In this document: positions 44,323-58,876 of the stretch, piece after piece | How positions within the stretch are numbered: position 1 is the first letter of the stretch | Layout: every line of letters begins with the position of its first letter | Assembly: GCF_019320115.1 (NCBI RefSeq) | Contig: NC_089584.1 | Location: 73,687,533 to 73,751,532 of the forward strand | Origin: Miscanthus floridulus | Taxonomy: Eukaryota > Streptophyta > Magnoliopsida > Poales > Poaceae | Reading direction: 5' to 3' | DNA: 64,000 nt | Position numbers and translations under genes: made by a program | Notes under the pieces: generated by a model | Database searches by the model: none | What the model saw: the letters and a program-made list of their open reading frames with translations, nothing else | What the model was told of the DNA's origin: nothing

Positions 44323-47300
44323 TGTAACACCCCTAGGTGTTTGTCACCAGTTAAGCAATGGGTTTAAACTCAACCATGGCATGTTAAGTGGTGATGGAGA
44401 TGTTAGGTCAAACATATGAAAATGAGCCCCCACTTAAACTTGGACCATGCACCATTGCTTACATGTTGCCCTTTCCAAAAAGCATGATTGAGTAATGCTG
44501 GATGTACTTGTTTCATGTGTCTCACATCAATATCCATCTATATTGATCCATGGAAAAGTTTTGTGAAGTTTGGAACCAAGAAATCACATGAAATAACAAG
44601 TTATGTCCTCGCCTGAATAGTTTTATAAAGTGAATGGAATTCTAGATCGTCAACCAAACTTTGAAAACTTGTCCAAATGACTCTAATTGAACTCTACAAC
44701 AAAAGTCATGAAGGGTTCATGTTGAGCAGAAGTCAAGAAAATGCATCAATCGGTCAAGAACTCTAATTTAAGCTTTACCGTGATGCTACTTTGACCTATG
44801 TTGACCAATCACTTACCGTGCTTGCATGGAGTTGCACCTTAAATAAAAGTTGAAGTTTGAGTAGAGTAGAACAAACTTTGTTTTTGGACCAAGAGCTAGA
44901 TCAGCTTGTAAGCAAGTCAAACCGAGGCTCAAACTTTGAATCTGCGTCTGTTTTTAGAGTCCGAAAAATTTGCTAAGTCTGAGTAACTGAAAACTGAATT
45001 TTTAGTTTCATGAGCCCTACTTTGCAGCTCCCTATCTTTCAATATAATCTGAGTTAGACTAAGAACCTGTAATAAAAGTTGTAGTACTCATATAGCTCTA
45101 CAACATTTGTTAATACCTCTTGTGTAAAAACTAAACGGTTTAGGAGATAGAGAGGCGAGATAATAGTGGTTCAGTCGGTTTTTCAGAGGTTTTTGAGCTG
45201 GCCTGGAACTTTTGAACGTGGCCGAACTGTTCAGAGGCTTGCTACCGCGTGGCCTCCCATGCCTGCGCCCATCGCCACCTCGCCGCAAGTGCATGAAAGC
45301 CGAGCCTGAGCCCTGTTTCCCCCTGCCCTCTCCATTCCACTCCCTCTGCCCTCCCTCGGTGCTCTCTCCAAGCCGCCATCATGCCGCCGGTCAGCTCCTG
45401 CTATTGCTCACGTAGGCTATGGCCATGTAGCTGTTGCCCGCTGCTGGCCGAGCCAGGGCCCCGGTGTGGCCACGGCCCTCCTTCGCAATCGGTCGGCCAA
45501 GCCTCAGCGCGCTTGCCCTCGCCTACGATCACCGGTGCACCGCTCTACCATCGCCTCTGGCCGCTGCCACCGCAGCTGCTGACTCTAGCCGGCTAGGCTA
45601 AGGCCATAGCCGGCCACGGCAGAGCTGGCCGACCCTTTCCCTGCCCTGTCTGGTCATCGCCGCCGGTCGACGCCCCCCTGCTGGCTGACCCGACACCGCT
45701 GCCCCTTCACTGCATCCTGCGTCGTGAGGTTGAAGAAGAGGGGGTGAATCAGTAAATAGAAGCTCTTTCATGTGTTCACTTTGCATAAATGCCAGACACA
45801 CTGTATTTACATATATGAGCTTTGTTGGTTTCTAAGATTTCCAGGGTTCCTAATGCAAAAGTATTTTCCTTTTTGGTTTAATCTTTTCTTTTGTAGATTT
45901 ATGTGCTGAACTTTGGAAAATCGTAATAACTAGTAGAAAATCGTAAAATAACAAATGTGGACTTTTTAGGAATCCTTGTGAAATTAGCTATGCACTAGAT
46001 CTATAATATGGCATGATTTAGTTTAAAGCTTTTGCTGTAAAAATCAATATATGTAGTTAGGTTTGTAATACTAGTTGTGTCTTTTCTTTTTCATAACTTG
46101 TAGTTCTTTTGCTCAAATAAATGATGAAATTTTTATGGAGTGCTCATCAGGTGATTATTGTTGTCTGGTAAAAATTTTCAGGAGTTTAGGATTATATTTT
46201 AAGAGTTATAAAAATAACAAATGCCCTATATTGCTTTGCTCCTACTCTGAATAGTCCTGCATGTTTGAATTAATTGGCTTAGTTAAGTTATGAATCATGA
46301 CTTTATGATAATACATGAGTTGTAGTACTTTTATTAAGATTTTCAAAAAGATAAATATCATGATATTTGGTTAAGTAGATCTTGAGTTATACTTGCTTAA
46401 ATCTCTATGGCTTGTTTATGCCCAAATCTAGACTAGGGTTGCCTTGTTGGTATTGTGGGGCCTTCTTAATAGTAGAATTAGCTTTAGGTGTTTAATACAA
46501 AGTTGTTTAGAATTTTCTAAGATTTCTAAAAAGTTTAGAACCACATTTATTGGACATGTATAACTCCATTTATAGCTGTTTAAAGTGGCATGTCAGTTTC
46601 TGTCCATGTTTTAGATAGAGATGCATTTATTGGATTAATTGGCCTTGTTATCTATAGAATCATCTTAAGATGATAATAAGAAAGTTGTAGATAACTCACT
46701 TAAACATCTTTTATTAAATTTTCATGGCATTTGGGCAAATATTTTGTGAGTTATGACTGTTCTAAGTTGGTCTTCAGAAATTGTAGTTCTCTAGAATTTC
46801 TGGACCAGATTTGATAAATGTGACTGTTTGACCCTTTTAACTTGGGAATCATGCTGGGATGATTAAATATGAATTGTAGAAAATTTTATAATATTTCCAT
46901 ATTGTCTTGTTTCATATCTTTTGGATTAGTACAACTCTAGTTATAAGCTTGTGAAGTTGCATGGCAGAATCTGTCCAAGTCTGGACAGAGGTGCTCAATT
47001 GTGTTTGATTGACCTTGTTAATAGTGGAATCACCTTGTGATGATAATAAACATGTTTTAGATAATTTAATGAGCTTTCTATAAAGCTAAGGTTCATGCTT
47101 GTTTGATGTCTGTAACTCCAGTTATGCCAATTTGAAACTACTACTACTTTTCTATCCTAGTTCGGTGCAGATCTGAAACATTGGCATGTTTGACCTAGTT
47201 AGCTTTGGAATAAGCTTTTGGTGATTATAACAATGTTGTCGGAAATTTCATTATCTTTCCATAAAGTCTAGGATCAGCCTTCTTTGGATGTTTGGATCTC

Positions 47301-49235
47301 CAGTTATGGGTGAAACAAGTGTTATCTGTGCTGCTATTCAAATTCTGTGTTGTGCTTTATAAGTTGATTGCTTTCACCTTGCATTGCCTTATGTATTGCT
47401 AAGTGTAACTCATGCCTTTCATGGTGTTAAATTAAGTTACCTGAGATCTTAAATTGTGATAGATGTTTTCAATGGAATAGCTTAACTCAAGTTATCTGGT
47501 GTACCATGCTTGATATGCTCACTATCTTTCTATAATAGATTATGTGATGCATCTCGTATTGCCTATCCTTTCATTCATGCACTTACATCTTGCATCTCAT
47601 CTAGGTACGCTAGATGAACCATGTGAAGGACATGATGTTGGAGCCGAACCCGAAGACGGTGTATGGTGGACCTATCCCGAAGATGGAAGGACTTAGCGAG
47701 TGTCATCTAACAAACACTGACCTAGTATTGGATCACAGGTAAGCCCCGGAGCATTCTAAGTCTCCCATGTTTTTATAAATATCTTGAATATCTTTTATTG
47801 TTGATGATGCATTAAGTATAGGAATTGGTTGGAACCAATTGTTGCATTATATATGTATCCTTGTCCAAATATCGCACTTGAATCCTATTTAAGTTCAGGA
47901 ACGGGTTAAATGCTTAGCCATGCTTAGTGCGGTAGAAGTCGGGTGATTTCCTGTCATCTGTGAGCTTTAGGATGAGGTGGATCATGGTTGGCTATAATTG
48001 CTATCATGGAAAAGAACCATGTTAATAATGAATGAAGACCGGGCGGAGTCTTGTGTAGGGTTGGACATAGTGACTCCGTCTGTGTCGTTTAAGGACACAT
48101 ACATTGTACGTCCTCATGTCATGTTGAACGCAGCCTAACACTTAGCTGGCTGGATAAGTCATTCTGACCGCGAAGCCTAGTAGCTCAACTCAGGCTAGGA
48201 ACACGAGCAGTGGCGCGCATTCTAGAGGTTGTAAGGATGTGCGAAGAGCCATTGGCGTAAGCCCAAGGCGGGTTAGAGTCCCGATCACCCTTGGCAGAGT
48301 GGTTCTCTGAGAATGCCGATTAGTTCGGACTCGTGACTCTGGAGTTGTGCCAAAGGTGACTTGATTGCGACCCTGACTGGGGGAAGCAGGGTTTGTGTTA
48401 GGAATACCCCTCCAGCTAGATAGGAATCGATTCGAATCACCAGTCTCTCTCGGATAGTGAGAACTTGACTAAGCAGCGGCAATGTAGATTCACTAAATTT
48501 AAAGATATGGTTAAATGATGATGATGATGATGATAATGATAATGAGCCATGAAATACCTGATATGGTTATTATTGTTTACAACTTAATCAAGTGATTGAT
48601 TAGTACAGGTGCTAATATAGATGGTAGGTAATGGCTAAAAGTCACTGCTAGTACAGGTGAATAATGATAATGGTTACTCAAGCTTTATGCAAAGAGGTTG
48701 TCCAGCAAGATCCACTGATAAAGCCTTGCATAATCATTGGTGTTACTTTATTTCTGGTTTATGACAGATAAGTCTAGCTGAGTACATTCGAGTACTCAGG
48801 GTTTATCCCACCATGTTGTAGGTGGAGTTCTCAGCCTGCTGAAGATGGTGGCTAACCACCGGTGGGCTCGGTGATTCTATATTTACTTCTCATCTATATG
48901 CTTTTGTCTAAGGATGTCACTTATGCTAGCAATGTATTTAGAACTTATATTAATGTAATCATTTGAAAGCTATGTTGTTTTCAATAATCGGTTTTGAAAC
49001 CCAAACTTTTACTATTATTTGTGAATCCATTTGTAATATCATTTCCTGCTGCAACTCTGCATATGTGATGTATATTTGTTTAATCACGCGATCTTGGTTG
49101 TGATGTTGATTTACCGAGATCCTTCGTGACACTCGGCGGACTACCGGGTTTATATGAGTGAAAGTATGTGTGTGTCAACGTGTGAGCGGGGACAACCATA
49201 CTTGATCTTGTATAAATTGAGGTGGTTCTGTCATA
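44323..49235 (+). repeat. 5' LTR of element D
   Basis: It starts TGTAACACCCC and ends GGTTCTGTCATA (TATCACA in the other LTR). It has a GC-rich block at ~45200-45720 in the same relative place as in element C and AT-rich DNA before and after it. An open frame in the GC block occurs in both LTRs but is short and unsupported. Confidence 0.93.
47605..47738 (+). other. Candidate LTR leader exon of element D
   Basis: It is preceded by CTTGCATCTCATCTAG and followed by CACAG/GTAAGCCCCGG, so it has acceptor-like and donor-like borders at the place corresponding to 24211-24363 in C. The sequence itself is unrelated to that of C. In the 3' LTR the same site reads CACAG/GCAAGCCCC (near 57376). Confidence 0.45.
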
Positions 49236-49238
49236 GCT

Positions 49239-49250
49239 AGGTATCAGAGC
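49239..49250 (+). other. Primer binding site of element D
   Basis: AGGTATCAGAGC matches TGGTATCAGAGC at 11 of 12 bases, shortly after the LTR end. Confidence 0.85.
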
Positions 49251-52200
49251 AAGATTAAGCATAATACTGTCATGTACGTCATTTTAAAAACAAAGTTTTG
49301 GTTTTAAAAAGCCTATTTTAACTAAAACTTTAGCTACAGACAAATTTGTCAAAAATTAATTTGAAAAACTATGCTAGCGACATCCTCCTTTATGCCCAGT
49401 TAAGGACTATTAGGTGGCTATCTAAGTACTAACATGGGGGTTTTTACTTTCATCGTCCATACGACGTGCTGTTGTATGGATGCCATTCGCTTGAATGGTC
49501 ATGTATGGATCAATTGCCTCTACGCCTAGGTAAGTGTGAGTTGTGAGAGCATGTCCAGTCCAACTATCGGTCTAGGGGAGAGTTAGATGTGGTTACTGGA
49601 ATATTTACATGTTACACTGCATATATATATGAAGGTACTTAATTGTGGGTATATCTGTCGGGTAGCTATGGATACCAAAGTATATATATCTGAGGATGTA
49701 TATATGGAGAGGTATCTTAGTTTACTGCTTTCATTGTGTGCTTATTTATATCTTGTGGGGATGGGCTGCAATGAATTTGCCTGCAGGTACACTAACCATG
49801 AATGCGTAGATTGAATGTAGCTGACGACTAGCTATATATCGAGAGAGTACGTGTTATGCCACCGACATAGAACGTGATTGCCACCTTAGGCTGGCAATTT
49901 TGTGAGGACGAATAGGACGAGCATGCATCATGATTGTGCTTGTGCATAAATATGCTTCCCTCACTTTGTTCTAATATTAAGTAACTTGTGATCAATGTGA
50001 TGTTACTATCTTTCCTATGTGAAGCTAGACAAAATGTCTTCTTCCATGCCACTTGAATAGCTATGCTTGAAGATAGTGTGTGATTAGCTTTACCTTGTAT
50101 GTTGCTTCCAAAGGAAATAAAAGATAACAATACCTTACCACTAGGTTTCGCATGTTTATGTGTAGTGGTGTTGCTGTAGGTGGCTGCTTGTTATGTATGA
50201 GCTTTGTGCTTCATAATAGTCATTTAAGCTAATTGGATTGAGTGTTTCGAAATGCGCTGCTTAAGACCATGATGTAGGTGTGGATGCTCGTTATCTAGAT
50301 AGTGTCGTAGTTGTCACCCCTTTTGTCCTCGGTAAGCATATGAGTGTTGAAGAGAGCTATCCTAGAACAGCGTCCAAGTTTTGATAATCTCGTGGTTGTC
50401 ATTTCCAATTGAGTTCTCTTTTAGGAGCCTGAAGCCTGTACACGAGGTTGCTAGCCTTGAATGTTGCGCTATGAAGACCTTTATCCATGCCTTTGCTTGA
50501 CCTTAGGCCCAAGCTTAGTTCCCTTGAATGCTTGCATATTTTGTGGTTGTCCCACTCCTGTGTGGGAGGACCCTGCTCAATTGCTCCTTCTAGGATAGCA
50601 TGCTCCTTCTTCTACAGATGATCTGGTGCAACGCTAATTGCTATCTATCCTGGCTTTGGAACCTTTTCCTCGCCAATCATGTCATTGCTTTATCAACTAA
50701 ATCTCTAGTCAGTGCATTGGCTCTGGCCCTCGAATCTCGTTTATTTTGCCTCCAACCCTTTTAAGTCTCTGGATGTTTATCAGTCTTGATCTCATGTTGC
50801 TGCTCGGCAAGACCAAATCTCATGTTAATCTTTACCTAGTAATCACCTAGGGTGGACACAATGCATTTATGGAAATTAAGCAAGAGTCTCCTGCTTAGTT
50901 GCCTTCGACAATTAGGCTATGTTCTTTTACGCTGTGTTTTGATCTTCTGATCACCTCCTTGTTGAGTCCTAACATTATGACTACCTTTGTTTGCTATCCC
51001 TCCTTTGCATAATGCTTGTTCTTATGACCCAATCTGTGCAACTTGAAAATTCACTTTGGGTGTGTGATCAGTAATGGTGTTATGAGTAGCAACTATGGTG
51101 CCAGCGATGGAACCTAGGGCCTCCTTGTGGCTGGCTGGCACATGGTTGTGCTGCTGGGTGCGCGTCGGTATTGAGGTTTCTAGTCATGATCCATTGTCGA
51201 ACTGCACCGATGTGTTATTTTCACGTGAACTCTTCCTTGGTTATCTCTCCATATCTAATCAGAAGATCCTTATATTAGACCAAAAGTAGTAGAGCTTCCT
51301 TCTGAAGTCGTCCAGAGGATAACCTTTGAAGAATAGGTTGCCTGACATGAACATAAACAGACTGCAAGAGATGGTAGGCAAGTGACCCTACTTGACTGTC
51401 CCTATAATGACATCGGTCATCTAGGGAGAAACTTATGTCATTCTCATTGGATCAGAAAGGCACACAACACTTAATGTTGGACAAGTGGTTAGTTCAGATA
51501 AGAATTGAATGTCACATTATGATTATGACCTGGCTATCCAAGTCTTGATCATTATGTGCATGCATATTGCACAGTCAAGATCAACCATCTCTAGTGTGAC
51601 CCCTTGTCTGCTGACTTCGATGGCGACCATCTAGTTATGCTGTCAATCACAACTATTGTTGGCAAGAGTGAAGATTTAGAACTTTTAGTGTTGAGAGACA
51701 ACTGATTAGTTACTAGTAGGAAGCTTAACCTCTAGCTAGGTGACAACCTTTTTGCTAATTACTGAAGGCTATGTCTCACAGAGCAATGTTAAGCAATGAA
51801 CAGCAAGCCGTTTAGCAATGCAACTACTGCCTTGTTTTCCAAAACCTATGCTATCAAGTCAATTCCATCTTAGACAATCACACAGATAGTACAAGACGTT
51901 GTATTGGCTACGTAAGGAGCTAGCGAAAGCACGTCCCTAGTTTCAGTCAGCATCTTTGTGCCCTTAGGTGCCACTAACACATGTGTCCGGACTCTATTGG
52001 ATGAAGTGCCGAAGGATATATAGGAATGGTTCCTTATCTCTATAGGACAATCCCTCCATGTAGAGTATGCTTTGTGTCCCGAAAACATAGTCACAAGTCC
52101 AATGCTTGTGCGTCGTCAAGTTGCTAGTCTGAAATCAAATGATTTAAGTTGTTTCCTAAGAACCACATATGGAAAACCTTAGTCTACATCCTTAGAGAAA

Positions 52201-53941
52201 AGAGTTGCTGCTGCTGCTATACAAAGAGATCGAGAGTATAGAACACACACCACAACGTGTGAAGCAAAGAAAGAGAAGAACGAAGAAATCTGTCCAAGAT
52301 TTTAGGGTACAAAACCGAATATCTTCAAGCCAACGATTAGTGACTCAAACATGGTTGGAATGGCCTCAAACTTTGGTGACCTCATTCCTCACTTAGGACA
52401 CGTTGATGCCTTAAGTTTGTTTGAGGATTGGTTGAGTGAAACATCGGATTTGAGAGATGTTTTGTCAATTCGGTACGCTATAATTACAGAATAGAACAGT
52501 TTTGGTAGCCGCATTGTTTGGATAGTTAAACAGTGTCCAGTTTGAGCTGAATTTTGGTGAGCAAGTTATGGGACTCATGGATCTATATTCCTACCAAAAT
52601 TCATGCACAATGGAACACTAGTTTGTGAAATATGAACTAGAAGACTGAAGAGTACAGAATCTATAATTCTTTGTGACTGTGATCATCCTTCGCATTCGAA
52701 AGTTGTGTTTGCAATTGATGCCAAGGTATGTAACGCGGTCAATAATTGTTGCTAGATAATCCTTTAGATGCCCTAAAGAAGACTCCTTGGACCCCTTTGT
52801 ACCTTGTTCTTGGCCTCTTCTATCAACAATGTTCGAGCAATCGAGGTGTTCTACGAGTCAATTTGTACCCTTGCAAATCAGAAGCAATTTGAAAGGTGTC
52901 AAACAACAGATTTCAAATTGTGATTTGGAGATATTGACTGACATTAGAAATGAAGCCCCATGTCAAAAGCAGTTCCACAAAGATAGTTTTGATATAGTGC
53001 AAGTCAACTCAACGTACTGAGCAACTGCACCATGAAGGAGAATCATACTCAAAATGCATGGTAGTGAACTAATTCCCTAGTTTGAGGAAATACTTGCAAC
53101 TTTTATTGCACTCTAGGCCTCGCTATCCATCATCCTTGGCAATGTTTACCAATGCTTGCCTTGTCATTTGGTACCTTCCATGTGTTTTACCCAAGAGGTT
53201 GCCTTAGATACAACTCAGATAACTATGGCCGCTTGGATACGAGGATTCCCTTAAATAATGATTGTCGAAAACGCTGAGTCAACAGAGTCAGCTATCACAT
53301 TCACCGCTCACTCAATGGACTCAGGTAATACAGTGTTGTTATCAGAGAAAGAGCACTGCACATATGGAACATTATGTAGCTTTCCATCAGTTGACATCTA
53401 AGCGATTGCACCGCTACAACCTAGCTTGGATATTGGTTAGCTAGCTTCTCATACCCTCAAAAGATGTTTACCCCATCTATGATCACATCCTTTATGGAAA
53501 GTGGTGCTCAAGCCACTTTAGTAGAGAACTACTTTTCAAACCTTGGGAACAAATATAGCACTTGTTGCAAGGAATATCCATCAACAGACTATGGTCTAGT
53601 GCAAAGTCCATAAGGTCTATGCTATATCCACTAGGGAAGTAGATGTTACAAGTAGTTAGTCTACTGCTTGAATCACTCTTCGTACATCGAGGACGAAGTA
53701 CGCAGGACAGTGCTATCTTGGATTCCTCCCAATGTAACAATGCTTTATGGAAGCCAATGAACAAAATCCTTTTGACAAAAATTTATTACAAAGAACAACT
53801 ATAGAAAGTTATCTTGACCAATTTGGTTCCTTTGATGCTTGAATGCTATGTAGCCTAAAGCTATCGCTAATATTGGAAACTGGTAACATGTCTCTCTTCC
53901 ATAAAAGTCTTTCATCCTAAATCTCGAGACACTGATTCCTT
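49251..53941 (+). other. Interior of element D, no recognisable gag-pol
   Basis: The first ~700 bp align with the leader of element C, including the CCATAC...GTATGG inverted repeat at 49457-49479. From about 49980 the similarity stops. The rest, ~4 kb, has stops in all frames; the longest open stretches are below about 100 codons and show no domain. The last ~40 bp before the polypurine tract (AAATCTCGAGACACTGATTCC) again resemble C (AAATCTCGGGACGAGATTTTTC). It carries no H3-like sequence. It may be a replaced or heavily scrambled interior. Confidence 0.7.
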
Positions 53942-53955
53942 TAAGGGGGGAGGGC
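53942..53955 (+). other. Polypurine tract of element D
   Basis: TAAGGGGGGAGGGC, identical to that of element C, lies directly before the 3' LTR. Confidence 0.92.
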
Positions 53956-56900
53956 TGTAACACCCTAGGTGTTTGTCACCAGTTAAGCAATGGGTTTAAA
54001 CTCAACCATGGCATGTTAAGTGGTGATGGAGATGTTAGGTCAAACATATGAAAATGAGCCACCACTTAAACTTGGACCATGCACCATTGCTTACATGTTG
54101 CCCTTTCCAAAAAGCATGCTTGAGTAATGCTAGATGTACTTGTTTCATGTGTCTCGCATCAATATACATCTATATTGATCCATGGAAAAGTTTCGTGAAG
54201 TTTGGAATCAAGAAATCACATGAAATGACAAGTTATGTCCTCGCCTGAATTGTTTTATAAAGTGAATGGAATTCTAGATTGTCAACCAAACTTTGAAAAC
54301 TTGTCCAAATGACTCTAATTGAACTCTACAACAAAAGTCATGAAGGGTTCATGTTGAGCAGAAGTCAAGAAAATGCATCAATCGGTCGAGAACTCTAATT
54401 TAAGCTTTATCGTGATGCTACTTTGACCTGTGATGACCAATCACTTACAATGCTTGCATGGAGTTGCACCTTAAATAAAAGTTGAAGTTTGAGTAGAGTA
54501 GAATAAACTTTGTTTTTGGACCAAGAGCTAGATCAGCTTGTAAGTAAGTCAAACCGAGGCTCAAACTTTGAATCTGCGGCTATTTTCAGAGTCCGAAAGA
54601 TTTGCTAAGTCTGAGTAACTGAAAACTGAATTTTCAGTTTCATGAGCCCTACTTTGCAGCTCCCTATCTTTCAATATAATCTGAGTTAGACCAAGAACCT
54701 ATAATAAAAGTTGTAGTACTCATATAGCTCTACAACATTTGTTAATACCTCTTGTGTAAAAACTAAACGGTTTAGGAGATAGAGAGGCGAGATAATAGTG
54801 GTTCAGTCGGTTTTTCAGAGGTTTTTGAGCTGGCCTGGAACTTTTGAACGTGGCTGAACTATTCAGAGGCTTGCTGCCAGCATGGCCTCCTGTGCCTATG
54901 CCCATCGCCACCACGCCCTAGGTGCATGAAAGCCGAGCCTGAGCCCTGTTTCCCCCTGCCCTCTCCATTCCACTCCCTCTACCCTCCCTCGGTGCTCTCT
55001 CCAAGCCACCATCATGCTGCTGGTCAGCTCCTACTATCGCTCACGTAGGCTATGGTCGTGTAGCTGCTGCCCGCTGCTAGCCGAGCTAGGACCCCGGCAC
55101 GGCCACGGCCCTCCTTCGCAACCGGCTGGCCAAGCCTTAGCGCGCTCGCCCTCGCCTACGGTCACTGGTGCGCCGCTCTACCGTCGCCTCTGGCCGCTGC
55201 CGCCGCAGCCACGCCGCTACTGGCTCTAGCCGGCTGGGCTAAGGCCACAGCTGGCCACGGCAGAGCTGGCCGACCCTTTCCCTGCCCTGTCTGGCCACCG
55301 CCGCCAGCCGACGCCCCCCTGCTAGCTGACCCGACACCGCTGCCCCTTCACTGCATCCTGCGTCGTGAGGTTGAAGAAGAGGGGGTGAATCATAAATAGA
55401 AGCTCTTTCATGTGTTCACTTTGCATAAATGCCAGACACATGTATTTACATATATGAGCTTTGTTGGTTTCTAAGATTTCCAGGGTTCCTAATGCAAAAG
55501 TATTTTCCTTTTTTGGTATAATCTTTTCTTTTGCAGATTTCTGTGCTAAAGTTTGGAAAATCGTAATAATTAGTAGAAAAATCGTAAAATAACAAATGTG
55601 GACCTTTTGGAATCCTTGTGAAATTCTCTATGCACTAGATCTATAATATAGCATGATTTAGTTTAAAGTTTTTGCTGTAAAAATCAATATATGTAGTTAG
55701 GTTTGTAATACTAGTTGTGTCTTTTCTTTTTCATAATTGTAGTTCTTTTGCTCAAATAAATGTGAAATTTTTATGGAGTGCTCATCAGGTGATTTTTGTT
55801 GTACTGGTAAAAATTTCCGGAGTTTAGGATTTATATTTTAAGAGTTATAAAAATAACAAATGCCCTATATTGCTTTGCTCCTACTCTGAATAGTCCTTGC
55901 ATGTTTGAATTAATTGGCTTAGTTAAGTTATGAATCATGACTTTATGATAATACATGAGTTGTAGTACTTTTATTAAGATTTTCAAAAAGATAAATATCA
56001 TAATTTTTGGTTAAGTAGATCTTGAGTTATACTTGCTTAAATCTCTGTGGCTGTTTCTGCCCAAATCTAGACAGGGTTGCCTTGTTGGTATTGTGGGGCC
56101 TTCTTAATAGTAGAATTATCTTTAGGTGTTTACTACAAAGTTGTTTAGAATTTGCTAATCTTTCTAAAAAGTCTAGAACCACATTTATTGGACATGTATA
56201 ACTCCATTTATAGTTGTTTAAAGTGGCATGCCAGTTTCTGTCCATGTTTTAGGCAGAGATGCATTTATTGGATTAATTGGCCTTTTATCTATAGAATCAT
56301 CTTAAGATGATAACAACAAAGTTGTAGATAACTCACTTAAACATCTTGTGTTAAATGTTCATGGCATTTGGCCAAATATTTTGTGAGTTATGACTGTTCT
56401 AAGTTGGTCTTCAGAAATTGTAGTTCTCTGGAATTTCTAGACCAGATTTGATAAATGTGACTGTTTGAACCTTTTAACTTGGGAATCATGCTGGGATGAT
56501 TAAATATGAATTGTAGAAAATTTTATAATATTTCCATATTGTCTTGTTTCATATCTTTTGGATTAGTACAACTCTAGTTATAAGCTTGTGAAGTTGCATG
56601 GCAGAATCTGTCCAAGTCTGGACAGAGGTGCTCAATTATGCTTGATTGACCTTGTTAATAGTGGAATCACCGTTATGATGATAATAAACATGTTTTAGAT
56701 AATTTAATAAGCTTTCTATAAAGCTAAGGTTCATGCTTGTTTGATGTCTGTAACTCTAGTTATGCCAATTTGAAACTACTACTACTTTTCTGTCCTAGTT
56801 CAGGTGCAGATCTGAAACATTGGCATTGTTTGACCTAGTTAGCTTTGGAATAAGCTTTTGGTGATTATAACAATGTTGTCGGAAATTTCATTATCTTTCC

Positions 56901-58871
56901 ATAAAGTCTAGGATCGCCTTCTTTGGATGTTTGGATCTCCAGTTATGGGTGAAACAAGTGTTATCTGTGCTGCTATTCAAATTCAGTGTTGTGCTTTATA
57001 AGTTGATTGCTTTCACCTTGCATTGCCTTATGTATTGCTAAGTGTAACTCATGCCTTTCATGGTGTTAAATTAAGTTACCTGAGATCTTAAATTGTGATA
57101 GATGTTTTCAATGGAATAGCTTAACTCAAGTTATCTGGTGTACCATGCTTGATATGCTCACTATCTTTCTATAATAGATTATGTGATGCATCTCGTATTG
57201 CCTGTCCTTTCATTCATGCACTTACATATTGCATCTCATCTAGGTACGCTAGATGAACCATGTGAAGGACGTGATGTTGGAGCCGAACCCAAAGACGGTG
57301 TATGGTGGACCTATTCCCAAAGATGGAAGGACTTAGCGAGTGTCATCTAACAAACACTGACCTAGTGTTGGATCACAGGCAAGCCCCGGAGCATTCTAAG
57401 TCTCTCATGTTTTTACAAATATCTTGAATATCTTTTATTGTTGATGATGCATTAAGTATAGGAATTGGTTTGAACCAATTGTTGCATTATATATCTATCC
57501 TTGTCCTAGATATCGCACTTGAATCCTATTTAAGTTCAGGAATGGGTTAAATGCTTAGCCATGCTTGGTGCGGTAGAAGTCGGGTGATTTCCTATCACCT
57601 GCGAGCTTAAGGATGAGGTGGATCACGGTTGGCTATAATTGCTATCATGGAAAAGAACCATGTTAATAATGAATGAAGACCATGCGGAGTCTTGTGTAGA
57701 GGTTGGACATAGTGACTCCGTCTGTGTCGTTTAAGGACCGATACATTGTATGTCCTCATGTCATGTTGAACGCAGCCTAACACTTAGCTGGCCAGATAAG
57801 TTGTACCAACCGCGAAGCCTAGTAGCTCGACTCAGGCCGGGAACGCGAGCGGTGGCGCACATTCTAGAGGTAGTAAGGATGTGTGGAGAGCCATTGGCGT
57901 AAACCCAAGGCGGGTTAGAGTCCCAATCACCCTTGGCTGAGTGGTTCTCTGAGAATGCCGATCTGTTCGGACTCGCGACTCCGGAGTTGTGCCAAAGGTG
58001 ACTTGATTGCGACCCTGACGGGGGAAGCAGGGTTTGTGTTAGGAATACCCCTCTAGCTGGATAGGAATCGATTTGAATCACCGTCTCTCCTGGATAGTGA
58101 GAACTTGACTGAGTAGTGGCAACATAGATTCACTAAATTTAAAGATATGGTTAAATGATGATGATGATGATAATGATAATGAGCCAGGAAATACCTGATA
58201 TGGTTATTATTGTTTACAACTTAATCAAGTGATTGATTAGTACAGGTGCTAATATAGATGGTAGGTAATGGCTAAAAGTCACTGCTAGTACAGGTGAATA
58301 ATGCTAATGGTTACTCAAGCTTTTATGCAAAGAGGTTGTCTAGCAAGATCCACTGATAAAGTCTTGCATAATCCTTGGTGTCACTTTATTTCTGTTTTAT
58401 GACAGATAAGTCTAGCTGAGTACACTCGAGTACTCAGGGTTTATCCCACCATGTTGTAGGTGGAGGTCTCGGCCTGTTGAAGATGGTGGCTAACCACCGG
58501 TGGGCTCGGTGATTCTATATTTACTTCTCATCTATATGCTTTTGTCTGAGGATGTCACTTATGCTAGCAATGTATTTAGAACTTATATTAATGTAATCAT
58601 TTGAAAGCTATGTTGTTTTCAATAATCAGTTTTAAAACCCAAACTTTTACTATTATTTGTGAATCCATTTGTAATATTATTTCTGCTACAACTCTGCATA
58701 TGTGATGTGTATTTGTTTAATCACGCGATCTTGGTTGTGATGTTGATTTACTAAGGTCCTATGTGACACTCGGCGGACTACCAGGTTTATATGAGTGAAA
58801 ATATGTGTGTGTCAACGTGTGAGCGGGGACAGCCATACTTGATATTGTATAAATTGGGTGGTTCTATCACA
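53956..58871 (+). repeat. 3' LTR of element D
   Basis: This copy of 44323-49235 carries scattered substitutions and short indels; for example 'ATAAATGTGAAATTTT' at ~55758 against 'ATAAATGATGAAATTTT' at ~46120. It ends GGTTCTATCACA. The candidate exon is at ~57244-57378. Confidence 0.93.
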
Positions 58872-58876
58872 GTAAA
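58872..58876. other. Target-site duplication of element D, right copy
   Basis: GTAAA, identical to 44318-44322; the LTR of element B resumes with GATCAATGCCC. Confidence 0.95.

Larger units (their letters stand above)
44323..58871 (+). mobile_element. Element D: Tekay-like element without gag-pol (non-autonomous)
   Basis: The element is 14,549 bp with LTRs of 4913 and 4916 bp, an initiator-Met-type primer site, the same polypurine tract as element C, and the duplication GTAAA. The 4.7-kb interior shows no RT, integrase, protease or gag motif in any frame. The LTRs share with C the start TGTAACACCCTAGGTG, the donor-like G(T/C)AAGCCCCGGAGCAT and two conserved blocks, but most of the LTR is different. 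In 330 aligned bases of the two LTRs I count about 3% difference. Confidence 0.92.

Noticed and set aside
49980..53900. Decayed gag-pol in element D
   Set aside because: No CCHC, DSG, YVDD or FIDD, TDHKS or integrase DDE motif could be found by reading the frames. A profile search could still overturn this.
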